IMG/VR virus record: IMGVR_UViG_3300048592_000967 | Span: 1-64,000 of that record | From: a virus | DNA length: 64,000 bases | Strand: one strand, 5' to 3' | Shown here: positions 24,972-32,625 of the stretch, piece after piece | Layout: every line of letters begins with the position of its first letter | Position numbering within the stretch: the stretch's first letter is position 1 | Program-made: the position numbers and the translations under genes | Notes under the pieces: model-generated | Told to the model about the DNA's origin: nothing | What the model saw: the letters and a program-made list of their open reading frames with translations, nothing else | Databases searched by the model: none

Positions 24972-25841
24972 GTGACAGAACCCGACATGGTGAAAATCCG
25001 GAATGGAGCCCGGGCCCTGGGATTGATCCTGGCCAAAGACTCCAGCGCCACCGATGGAACCGTTAACCTCGAGCCCACCGATCGCAATTACCTCGACAGA
25101 TGCCGCAACGGCCTGATCGAATTGTTGGCGACCGGCAAAGAGAAGGCCGAAAAGAAACTTAACCTCTCAAAGAGCGAGTACGACCGGGCCCTCGAAACGT
25201 CGTTTGACGTGCAGCTCGAGATGTTCGGCGAGGACGGCAAGCCGACGACGGCCGTCGATGCGAACGGCAAAGCGATCACTCGGCAGAAGGACTGGCGAAA
25301 CGACGAGGCCCCCGAGGGCATCGACCCGGAGGACGGTGAGCAGTTGCCCCTCGAGGAAACCAGCGAGGTGGTCGCCAGCGAGCCCACGCCTGAGCCCAAC
25401 CCAAGCCTGTGGACCGTCGCTCCTGGTGTCCCCCAACAGGTGGAAAGCGGGCTGATACTGGCCGTCGAAAAAGGCTTGACCTACGCCAAAGCAGTTTCTG
25501 GGGTGTCCAAGGCTACTACTCTCGCAAAGTTCGAGGTTGAAGGTCACCTGGACACCCTGATCAAGCAGGGCAAAATCCTGCGCGATGGACAGAAGCTCTC
25601 TTTACCCCCTGAGCCGGTGGAGACCGTGCCGCCCGACTCCCGCATCGCTGAGGTCCTCCTGAGCAAAATGCACCTGGCCGACAAATCGGCCATCATCGAG
25701 GCCACCGCAATGGAGCTGCTGCTGTCTGCGGACGAGGTCCAGCGGGACTGGGAACAGTTGCTCTTCGCTGGCCGCATCCGACGGACGCCCAACGGATGGC
25801 AAGCCGTGACCGAGGAGCCCGAGCAGGCCGAGTCTGCCTGA
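24972..25841 (+). CDS. Hypothetical protein with two wHTH-like halves
   Basis: A 289-residue acidic protein with GTG start. N-terminal helical region (RNYLDRCRNGLIELLATGKE), acidic Pro-rich linker (about 110-150), then two similar C-terminal helical blocks: SKATTLAKFEVEGHLDTLIK with GKILRDGQKL, and SADEVQRDWEQLLFAGRIRR. These look like tandem winged helices. Function unknown. Confidence 0.5.
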   Translation: MTEPDMVKIRNGARALGLILAKDSSATDGTVNLEPTDRNYLDRCRNGLIELLATGKEKAEKKLNLSKSEYDRALETSFDVQLEMFGEDGKPTTAVDANGKAITRQKDWRNDEAPEGIDPEDGEQLPLEETSEVVASEPTPEPNPSLWTVAPGVPQQVESGLILAVEKGLTYAKAVSGVSKATTLAKFEVEGHLDTLIKQGKILRDGQKLSLPPEPVETVPPDSRIAEVLLSKMHLADKSAIIEATAMELLLSADEVQRDWEQLLFAGRIRRTPNGWQAVTEEPEQAESA

Positions 25842-25892
25842 CTCAGGACGCCACCGAAGAGGTGGCGTCCCTCCTGGTCGGCACTGACCGAA

Positions 25893-26087
25893 GTGCCCCT
25901 GATGGTGCCAGTGCCCCTGATGCTCCTCCACCACCTCGGCCTACACGGCCGACAACTGGAGAGCACAGTGGGCCTGGCCCACGCGGCACCGACCAGCGAG
26001 GGCAGGATACGCTACTGCCGGCACTGCACGCTGTGCACCCCGACCAATGCCATCGGCATACCAAGACGAGCGAGGACGAAATCTTGA
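25893..26087 (+). CDS. Possible small Cys-containing protein
   Basis: A 64-codon frame that would end in a 3-base overlap with the DHH gene start. Contains CRHCTLCTP. The start is uncertain and the sequence is repetitive (P/L/M-rich), so it may be a chance frame in a 240-base gap. Confidence 0.25.
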   Translation: MPLMVPVPLMLLHHLGLHGRQLESTVGLAHAAPTSEGRIRYCRHCTLCTPTNAIGIPRRARTKS

Positions 26088-26962
26088 GACACTTCACACC
26101 AATCGATTTAGACAGATGGCAGGCGGGGTGGGACGTGGTGGCCTACCACGCCCATTGCTCGGACGGTCTGGCCGCAGCAGCTGCCGTGAGTCACTACCTG
26201 GGGCCCCGGGCCTCTACAGTCTTCGTGCCGGTAAGCTACGGCAAGGAACTTCCGCCGGAGCTGCTCTCCGGCGGACAGAGCTGCTTGTTCGTCGACTTCT
26301 GCCCCGAGCTGGCTCAGCTCGAGCAGCTGCAGACCCTCTGGAGGGACTGGTTCGTCATAGACCACCACGTAAGTCGGGACTGGATTGTGCGCCAATTTCC
26401 CCGGCACTGTGCCTTCGACCTCGAGCGCTCTGGGGCCGCGTTGGTGCACGAGTGGCTTTGGCCCATGAGCCAGTTACCCATCCTCCTCTGCTACGTCCAA
26501 GACCGCGACCTTTGGCGCTGGAAGTTGCCGAACAGTCGAGAGGTATCCGCTGCCCTTCGGGACTTGGAGCCGGACGTGGACACGTGGCGCCGCACGCTGT
26601 TCGACCATCCGGTGCCTCCGGCCGACCTCGTTGCCGTGGGCAAGGTGATCCTTCGCCAGGTCGAGCGGTATGCTCGAGCAAGGGCGAAAAAGGCCTGGCA
26701 GACTTCGCAGCCCGGCGAGCCCGTGATGCGGGTAGTCAACGCCACCCAGCACATGTCTGAAGTGGCAGAGACAATCCTCGAACTTTGGCCAGACACAGCG
26801 GTTGCCGCCATCTTCTGGTGTGAAGGGCCAGAAGAAATAAGTTGGTCTTTCCGTTCAAGGCCTGGTGCTGGCCTCAGCGCGCTTTCAGTAGCCCAGAGGT
26901 TGGGGGGCGGCGGCCATGAGCACGCCGCAGGTGCGAAAGTCAGAGGAGGGCTTGTGCTGTGA
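26084..26962 (+). CDS. DHH/DHHA1 phosphoesterase
   Basis: A 292-residue protein; TTG start chosen because GAGGA lies 7-8 bases upstream and the first in-frame ATG is far inside. Motifs: AHCSDGLAAAAAV (metal-binding Asp), FVDFCP (Asp), VIDHHVSRDW (the DHH motif) and the C-terminal DHHA1 signature GGGGHEHAAGA. This is the RecJ/NrnA superfamily, which hydrolyses ssDNA, short RNAs or cyclic dinucleotides. In a phage it could scavenge nanoRNA or remove a signalling nucleotide used in defence. Substrate not deducible from sequence. Confidence 0.8.
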   Translation: MRHFTPIDLDRWQAGWDVVAYHAHCSDGLAAAAAVSHYLGPRASTVFVPVSYGKELPPELLSGGQSCLFVDFCPELAQLEQLQTLWRDWFVIDHHVSRDWIVRQFPRHCAFDLERSGAALVHEWLWPMSQLPILLCYVQDRDLWRWKLPNSREVSAALRDLEPDVDTWRRTLFDHPVPPADLVAVGKVILRQVERYARARAKKAWQTSQPGEPVMRVVNATQHMSEVAETILELWPDTAVAAIFWCEGPEEISWSFRSRPGAGLSALSVAQRLGGGGHEHAAGAKVRGGLVL

Positions 26963-27930
26963 TCTGCGCCACCATGATTGCCCGCAACGAAGCCCACGTC
27001 ATCCAGCGGTGTTTCGAGTCCCTGGCCGGGGTTGTCGATTGCATCTACCTTGCCGACACTGGCAGCGAAGATGAAACGATTCGAGTCGCCCTGCAAGTCG
27101 CGGACCAACTGGGAATCCTGATCATTTTTGAACGCCACGAGTGGGTCAACTTTGGACACAACCGCACCCAGGCAATGCGGTGGGCCGAGGAAACCTTCCT
27201 TAAACTCGAGTGGCACCTTATCGTCGATGCCGACGACGTGGTGGCCGGGTCATTGCCGCCGCGGGAGGCCCTGATCGGATGTGACGGGTGGAGATTGAGG
27301 GTCAACCATGCCGGATACAGCTACGAGCGCCCTCACCTGCTACGAGCTGATGGCAAGTGGCGCTACCGGGGACCCATTCACGAGTTTGCCGAGCGTGCTG
27401 GGGCATGCAAGATGGGCTCACTCGACTCTTTGACCTACGAAGTGGTGGGTGGTGGCGCCCGATCCCGGGACCACGACAAGTTCAAGCGAGACGCCGAGGA
27501 CATCCTTCGTTTCCTTGTGAGCCTACGGCCAGAGGATGAGGACTTGCGGCCGAGGTTGCAATACTACCTGGGGCAAAGTTACAAGGACGCCGGCATGAAG
27601 ACTGAGGCCATCGAAGCGTTTCGGCAAAGAATGATACTCGAAGGCTACGCCCAAGAGCGCTACATGGCCGCGGTTCATTGCGCCTGGATGACGCATCGTT
27701 ACCAGAGGGCTGCCTGGGCACAGTACGCATTCGAAGAGGATCAAGACCGCCCAGAGGCTCCTTACCTGATAGCCTCGGGCTTTGCAGAGGCTGAACAATA
27801 TCTCAACGCTTTCCCGTGGGCCCACTATGCCGCCACGAGGTCGGAAACGATGCCCCACGCGCTGTTTTACGACCCACGCACCATCGAATGGGCGCGGAAT
27901 CTGGAAATCGAAATAAGGGGGAAGCTATGA
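26959..27930 (+). CDS. Family-2 glycosyltransferase with TPR-like C-terminus
   Basis: A 323-residue protein. N-terminal GT-A signature: MIARNEAHVIQRCF, YLADTGSEDET and the metal-binding DADD. Followed by W-rich acceptor-side elements (GKWRYRGPIHEFAE). The last about 120 residues read as TPR-like helical repeats (LQYYLGQSYKDAGMKTEAIE). It would transfer a sugar to protein, lipid or glycan. In phages such enzymes alter the host receptor or modify virion or DNA. Position just before the terminase genes is unusual for a moron. Confidence 0.8.
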   Translation: MICATMIARNEAHVIQRCFESLAGVVDCIYLADTGSEDETIRVALQVADQLGILIIFERHEWVNFGHNRTQAMRWAEETFLKLEWHLIVDADDVVAGSLPPREALIGCDGWRLRVNHAGYSYERPHLLRADGKWRYRGPIHEFAERAGACKMGSLDSLTYEVVGGGARSRDHDKFKRDAEDILRFLVSLRPEDEDLRPRLQYYLGQSYKDAGMKTEAIEAFRQRMILEGYAQERYMAAVHCAWMTHRYQRAAWAQYAFEEDQDRPEAPYLIASGFAEAEQYLNAFPWAHYAATRSETMPHALFYDPRTIEWARNLEIEIRGKL

Positions 27931-28466
27931 CCGTTGGAAGCCATTACCGCCAGGGTGTCACGAGGTGGGCCCATTTTGTCGAATACCTGTTCACCGACCA
28001 GGGCCATGAATTGCGGATGTTTCTGCCCCAGCCTACTCAGGCCATGATCAGTGCAGTCAACGATGGTGACTGGATGTTCAGTTTCTACCAGCAGGGCCCG
28101 GCGCTGTTCTTCCTCTACATGTCGGCGTTCATGGACTGGTCTGATGCGCCATTCTCCGTCCACCTCGTGCCTGAGAGGCACAGGGTTCTGCCCTCTTTGC
28201 TGGCTATCGGAGCGATCATTGACCTGCACCTGGTGGACGCCGAGACCGGCATCCTGGTGGCGGCCAGCCGCCGGACCCTGAACAGTCACTTTGTCCGCCT
28301 CTGGCATGGCGCGATCAATAGGCAGGCAGAGTTGGCTTTCGACCGCCGACTCTACGACCTGGAGATCGTGAAGGCGCATTCAAAACTGTCACCCCGGCAA
28401 ATGCAACGCGCCGCTATGGCCACCACGCGGGGGCAACGTCTGATACTTCCGGCAACGGCTCTCTAG
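27927..28466 (+). CDS. Hypothetical protein at the end of the early operon
   Basis: A 179-residue protein, ATGA-coupled to the glycosyltransferase and convergent with terminase (4-base overlap of the ends). Mixed alpha/beta with aromatic residues in the N-terminal third. No family recognised. Confidence 0.5.
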   Translation: MTVGSHYRQGVTRWAHFVEYLFTDQGHELRMFLPQPTQAMISAVNDGDWMFSFYQQGPALFFLYMSAFMDWSDAPFSVHLVPERHRVLPSLLAIGAIIDLHLVDAETGILVAASRRTLNSHFVRLWHGAINRQAELAFDRRLYDLEIVKAHSKLSPRQMQRAAMATTRGQRLILPATAL

Positions 28467-29992
28467 CGAAGCAACTGGGAGATTGAGTTCTTGCGAGCGC
28501 GGAGCTTAGAGCCCTTGACGCTGCCAGCGAGGCGCTCCTCAAAGTGGAAAAATGCCTGGGTGGTCATGTCGACCTGGTCATCCTCGGATCCCAGCGGGAA
28601 GCCCTGCAACTCAGTCTTGAAGAGCGGTACCCAACTCGTGGGCAACTGCGGGACCGAATAGTGCCGGCCTACCGGAGGGAGTAGGAAATCGCCGGCTCGC
28701 ACGATGTAGCGGGTCGCCTCGGCTCGCTCGACTTTCGTCGACCCCTGAGGATCAAACCCGAGCAGGCCCGGCACGACGCCCTTCAGGCGATTGATGACCC
28801 GGGGGCCATTGGCCTTCAGTTCAACCCTCGTTGGTCCGATCATCGGGTAGCGCGCCCGGAACGCCAAGATGGCGTCGCATGTGTCCTCCAGGCCCAGGCG
28901 TTTGTGCAGCACCTCGAAAAGTAGAATCTGGGCGCCACGTATTGCAAAAACCCCGATGGCTACCTTGTCGGAGCGGTCAGTGTCCTTGTAGGAGCAGTCG
29001 ACCGACAGGAATACCTCGTCGTAACGAAGCTGCTTCGAGAAGTAGTAAAACGCCTCGCGTTGGGGGTCCCAGCGCAAAAAGAACTCTCCAGGCCCAAAGT
29101 GCCGCCAATACTTCGGATCATAGATTCCGCCCTTTCCAGGCCTGGGAATGCCCTGGTAAAGGCTCCAAAAGTTCGGGCCGTTGTTGTCGAGGGTGCGCTG
29201 TTCCTCGAGTTGCTCAATCGGGTGTAACTCAGGGCACAACGGCTCTCCTGGTTGGCGCCCGAGCGGGTCTGGCAAGTAGCGCTCTCGCTCCTCCTCTGGG
29301 AGGTCCTCGGGGGCCAGCGCAATCGCCGGCAAGTGCACCACCGCAATCTTGTCTTCAAACGATGTCTCTACCCAGCCCGCCAGGTCGTCCTCGTGCCATC
29401 GGGTCTGGACCACGATCCAGCGGGCCTTCTTGCTAAGTCGACTCAGGAACTCATCTCGAAACCAGACCTTCTGGGCCTCCCGGTGGTCCGCTCGGTTCGC
29501 TTGTTTGCGACCTTTGATCGGGTCGTCAACAATGCCAAGATCGACCCGGTGACTGGTGAGCTGGCCCCCAACGCCCACGGCCCTGACGACCCCGCGCCGT
29601 CCCCGGACGTGCCATTCCTTTTTTGACCGGGCCTTAGGGTCAACGGATAGACCAAAGAGCCTGGGCCCCCACTTGGCGAAATGGTCACGGCACCACGCGC
29701 CAAATTTTTCGGCGACTGCCGCCGCGTAGCAGACGATGGCGATCTGGTCATCCGGACGCCAGCCCAGCCACCAGCAAAGGAAATACTGGGCCACCAACTG
29801 GCTCTTCCCGTGCTGGGGCGGCATGGTCACGACCAGGCGGGTGATCTTTCCGGTGTAGAGCAAAAGCAGGTAGTAGTTGAGCAGCAGCAGGTGTCTGTAG
29901 GGGACCCACTGGCCCTCTGAACTGGAGATCGCGAAATCTGCCGGGGTGCGGATTTGCTGGCGCGTGGCCGGGGATGGCGCTTTAGTCGCCAC
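28463..29992 (-). CDS. terL: Terminase large subunit
   Basis: A 509-residue protein. ATPase: Walker A variant MPPQHGKSQL near residue 58, Walker B LGIVDDP near 155, motif III QTRWHEDD near 200. RNase-H-type nuclease: SVDCSYKD near 335, and DDQVDMTTQ near 475 as the last acidic residue. It pumps DNA into the prohead and cuts concatemers. The GTG start overlaps the small-subunit stop by one base. It is encoded opposite to all head genes, so packaging genes have their own promoter. Confidence 0.93.
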   Translation of the reverse strand: MATKAPSPATRQQIRTPADFAISSSEGQWVPYRHLLLLNYYLLLLYTGKITRLVVTMPPQHGKSQLVAQYFLCWWLGWRPDDQIAIVCYAAAVAEKFGAWCRDHFAKWGPRLFGLSVDPKARSKKEWHVRGRRGVVRAVGVGGQLTSHRVDLGIVDDPIKGRKQANRADHREAQKVWFRDEFLSRLSKKARWIVVQTRWHEDDLAGWVETSFEDKIAVVHLPAIALAPEDLPEEERERYLPDPLGRQPGEPLCPELHPIEQLEEQRTLDNNGPNFWSLYQGIPRPGKGGIYDPKYWRHFGPGEFFLRWDPQREAFYYFSKQLRYDEVFLSVDCSYKDTDRSDKVAIGVFAIRGAQILLFEVLHKRLGLEDTCDAILAFRARYPMIGPTRVELKANGPRVINRLKGVVPGLLGFDPQGSTKVERAEATRYIVRAGDFLLPPVGRHYSVPQLPTSWVPLFKTELQGFPLGSEDDQVDMTTQAFFHFEERLAGSVKGSKLRARKNSISQLLR

Positions 29993-30477
29993 TATTCGTC
30001 GATCTGGCGGACGAGTCGGCTGTGATACTCCACCAGCAACTGCGAGGCCTCAAGGGCGACGGGGTCAGCCAGCAGGGCCTCATGGAGGTGTTGTTCATCA
30101 GCCGGTATCGGTTCCGTGTCTCCGATGCTGCCGGTGGCTGCTATCACGTCGCTGAGGGTATCGCTACCGAATTTGAGCAAGGCGATAATCTCGCGGACGT
30201 TGGTGATCCGCACCGCGCGGAGAGCTTCACGGGCCAGAGCAATAATCTCGAGACTGATGGAACCCCTTAGCTTTAGCCAGCCCATCACGCTCAGATTGTC
30301 CGTGTCGATCTTGATGCGCTCAGCGAGCTGGGCGAGGTCAACTTTGGTGGCCGAAAGGCCTGGACGAGTGACTTCTTCCGACTGTCCAGCCGCTCTCGCG
30401 ACCCGCTCTCGCGCTCGCTTCTCACGTTTCTGTTCGCGCTGCTTGCGCCGGCGCTCTTCTGGGTCCTTTATGGGCAC
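29992..30477 (-). CDS. terS: Terminase small subunit (putative)
   Basis: A 161-residue protein. The GTG at 30477 is chosen because GGGAGGG lies 5 bases upstream; longer frames run into the upstream non-coding repeat. Very basic N-terminus (ERRRKQREQKREKRARERV), then helical segments ending in an acidic helix (HEALLADPVALEASQLLVEY). Small size, coupling to terL and DNA-binding character indicate the subunit that recognises the packaging site. That site may be the 69-bp element directly upstream. Confidence 0.65.
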   Translation of the reverse strand: MPIKDPEERRRKQREQKREKRARERVARAAGQSEEVTRPGLSATKVDLAQLAERIKIDTDNLSVMGWLKLRGSISLEIIALAREALRAVRITNVREIIALLKFGSDTLSDVIAATGSIGDTEPIPADEQHLHEALLADPVALEASQLLVEYHSRLVRQIDE

Positions 30478-30544
30478 GGTGCCCTCCCGTTCGCGTCTGG
30501 GCGAATTGTAGCAGAGCCTGACCGTTTTTGACACCGTAGCGACT

Positions 30545-30628
30545 GTCTCCCCGCGCCAAGTCTCCCCCGGCAAAATAAAACGAGGGTGCATCCTCGCACG
30601 AAAACGCCCCGTCAGGATTTCCTAAGTT
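30545..30628 (-). repeat. Candidate packaging site, helper copy (69 bp shared with satellite)
   Basis: Bases 30560-30628 read on the minus strand are identical to 55458-55526 on the plus strand (69 of 69 by eye). The adjoining 30545-30559 is partly alike, and the octamer GGGGAGAC occurs twice (minus strand, 30567-30560 and 30552-30545). It lies directly upstream of terS, where cos or pac sites often lie. Inside is a short hairpin (CGAGG/CCTCG) followed on the minus strand by a T-rich run, so a terminator-like leader is the alternative reading. Confidence 0.6.
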
Positions 30629-30636
30629 GACAAAAA

Positions 30637-30666
30637 TTGACTGCCAGGCCCCCGGTGACCTACACT
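30637..30666 (+). promoter_or_regulatory. Candidate promoter of the head-tail operon
   Basis: TTGACT, 18-base spacer and TACACT. It lies just to the right of the shared 69-bp element and directs transcription to the structural genes. A strong hairpin terminator lies about 20 bases after the predicted start, before the first gene. Confidence 0.45.
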
Positions 30667-30689
30667 GTTCCCGGTCAATCCCGATCAGA

Positions 30690-30735
30690 GGGTCGCCGAA
30701 GCGCTCAAGGTAGCGTCGGCGACCCCTTTTCTTTT
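30690..30735 (+). terminator. Intrinsic terminator in the late-operon leader
   Basis: A perfect 10-bp stem (GGGTCGCCGA at 30690-30699 and TCGGCGACCC at 30716-30725), 16-base loop, then CTTTTCTTTT. It lies between the candidate promoter and the first late gene at 30752, so expression of the head-tail operon probably depends on read-through or antitermination. Confidence 0.7.
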
Positions 30736-30751
30736 GAGAGGCGGAACACGG

Positions 30752-31102
30752 ATGGCACGGAACGGGGAAGCAGTCCTGGCCAGGAAGGCCACGAGCAAGG
30801 AAGCAGACGCAGACAATCCACTCGACTTCACGGACAGCCCACCATCCGATAGCCGAACGATTCCCACCGTCGAGGCTGCTGCTGCAGTGCACTGGCTCGA
30901 ATGGTGCACTCACCGCAATGCTCAGGTGCGCTGGTTCACTCGCCAGCGCAATGGCGAGCGCCGTGTGCGAGTAACACTGGCCAATGGTGTCACCTACGAG
31001 GGGGCCACCCTGGCCGAAGCTGCCGGGGCGTGTGAGGAGCGCCTCAACCGCATGGTGCGCCAGACTGGTGAGCGGGTGCTTCGCAGGGTCGGCGGCCTGT
31101 GA
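30752..31102 (+). CDS. Hypothetical protein, first gene of the structural operon
   Basis: A 116-residue protein; ATG 30752 with GAGAGG upstream. Acidic N-terminus, basic C-terminal half (RWFTRQRNGERRVRV) and a pattern NGVTYEGATLAEAAGACEER. The stop overlaps the portal GTG. Could be a head-joining or DNA-binding late protein; no family recognised. Confidence 0.55.
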   Translation: MARNGEAVLARKATSKEADADNPLDFTDSPPSDSRTIPTVEAAAAVHWLEWCTHRNAQVRWFTRQRNGERRVRVTLANGVTYEGATLAEAAGACEERLNRMVRQTGERVLRRVGGL

Positions 31103-32625
31103 ATCTGATCGAACTCGGCCGTGGCTTTGTGCGCTCGATGCTCCCGCGCTTCTCGCGTGATGAGCGTCGCGTTGTGCAGGGCACTCTGGTCGGTGCTACA
31201 GAGCTGAAGGCCCCGCCAGGGTCGAGCCTGGAGGTTGAGGACATCCCGGACAGGCCCCGGCCGGGTCGTAGGTCCCGGCCCTTCGGCAACTATTGGGACC
31301 ATCTCGGCTACACACTGGGGTCCCGACTTATCAACCCAGACAACCTCTCCGTGGAAAACTACCGGATGATGGTCGATGAGGATGAGACGGTGTCCTCGGC
31401 TATCGAGTTTACCACCCTGAATGTGGTGGAAGCCTTCGGCGTCTATCACAACACCAACCGCCGCGCGCGCAACTACGAGGAGCAGCTCTGGGCTCAGTGC
31501 CAGGACAGTCTGGCCGGCTACCTGCGGGAGGCTCTGACCGCACTCTGGGCGGGATACAGCGTTGCCGAGCGAGTCTATCACTACGACGGCTCGAAGCTCT
31601 GGCTCGATCAGCTCCCGGTGATTGACCCGGCGGGGGTCGACTTCGTAATGGAGACAGACAGGACCAGTCGTCGCTATGGCCGGGTAGCTGGGGTAGCCCA
31701 TCGACTGATGGCGCTCGATGAGCCAATTGGGATTGAGTCACTGGCCATCTACTCGCACAATAGCCTGTTCGGCAACCCCTGGGGTCGCAGTCGCTGCAAA
31801 TCGATGTTCCCGAACTGGGTCAGCAAGAAAGCGCTTTTCTTGCAGTGGGGGCGGACGCTGGAGCGCTACGGGACGCCGACCAGTATCGGGAAAAGCCAAA
31901 ACCTCCAGCAGCTGGAGGAGCATTGGGAGAAACCGGACCAGCAGGCGACCCGTGGCGAGAATCTGCTGGACATGCTCGAGCGGCTACACGAGACCGGCCA
32001 GGCTGCGCTGCCGACCGACATCGAGCTTGTCCTGATCGAGGCTAAGGCGGCCCTGGGCGAGGACTTTGAGCGGGCCCAGAACCATTTCAATAAGTGCATC
32101 CTGAGGGGCCTGTTGATCCCCGCTCTGCTGTTCGAACCGACGGACATCGGGAGTTTTGCCTTGGGCCAGAAGCACTTTGAGATTTTCATGAGCTCGGTGC
32201 ACATGATCGCAGACGAACTGCGCCGGATTGTGCTCCGCTACATCATAGGGCCCTTGTTGCGCTGGAACTTCGGAACGCGAATCCCGATCGGTGAATACCG
32301 GGCCCCGAAGCTGCTGGTGGCAGACCAAAAGCTATGGGCCGAAATCTTCTTCTCGATGGCCAACGCCGGCTTCATCCGTAAAGACTTACAGGAGGATGCG
32401 AACGTCGTGCGCGATCGCCTGGGCTTCCCGCTCTGGGAGGAGATGCCAGCGCCGGCGCCCGTGGAGCCCGTTCCGAGTGGTGCGCCCGGAGAGGGCCTTC
32501 CGGGTGACAAGGCCCCCGATGGCCGTGGCGGCCTCGACCCAGGTTTCCCCAGCCCGACGCCCCAGGCTCCGAGCAAGCCTCAAGGTCGACGTGGCGCCAA
32601 AGCCAAGCGGAGGAATGGACGATGA
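31099..32625 (+). CDS. Portal protein (DUF935 / Mu gp29-like)
   Basis: A 508-residue protein of the expected length. The pattern MMVDEDETVSSAIEF near residue 95, a central region with GNPWGRSRCKSMFPNW and KALFLQWGRTLERYG, then FNKCILRGLLIPALLF and the C-terminal Pro-rich tail fit the DUF935-type portal family. Twelve copies form the packaging vertex and head-tail joint. Followed by the protease/scaffold gene, the normal head-module order. Confidence 0.85.
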   Translation: MNLIELGRGFVRSMLPRFSRDERRVVQGTLVGATELKAPPGSSLEVEDIPDRPRPGRRSRPFGNYWDHLGYTLGSRLINPDNLSVENYRMMVDEDETVSSAIEFTTLNVVEAFGVYHNTNRRARNYEEQLWAQCQDSLAGYLREALTALWAGYSVAERVYHYDGSKLWLDQLPVIDPAGVDFVMETDRTSRRYGRVAGVAHRLMALDEPIGIESLAIYSHNSLFGNPWGRSRCKSMFPNWVSKKALFLQWGRTLERYGTPTSIGKSQNLQQLEEHWEKPDQQATRGENLLDMLERLHETGQAALPTDIELVLIEAKAALGEDFERAQNHFNKCILRGLLIPALLFEPTDIGSFALGQKHFEIFMSSVHMIADELRRIVLRYIIGPLLRWNFGTRIPIGEYRAPKLLVADQKLWAEIFFSMANAGFIRKDLQEDANVVRDRLGFPLWEEMPAPAPVEPVPSGAPGEGLPGDKAPDGRGGLDPGFPSPTPQAPSKPQGRRGAKAKRRNGR

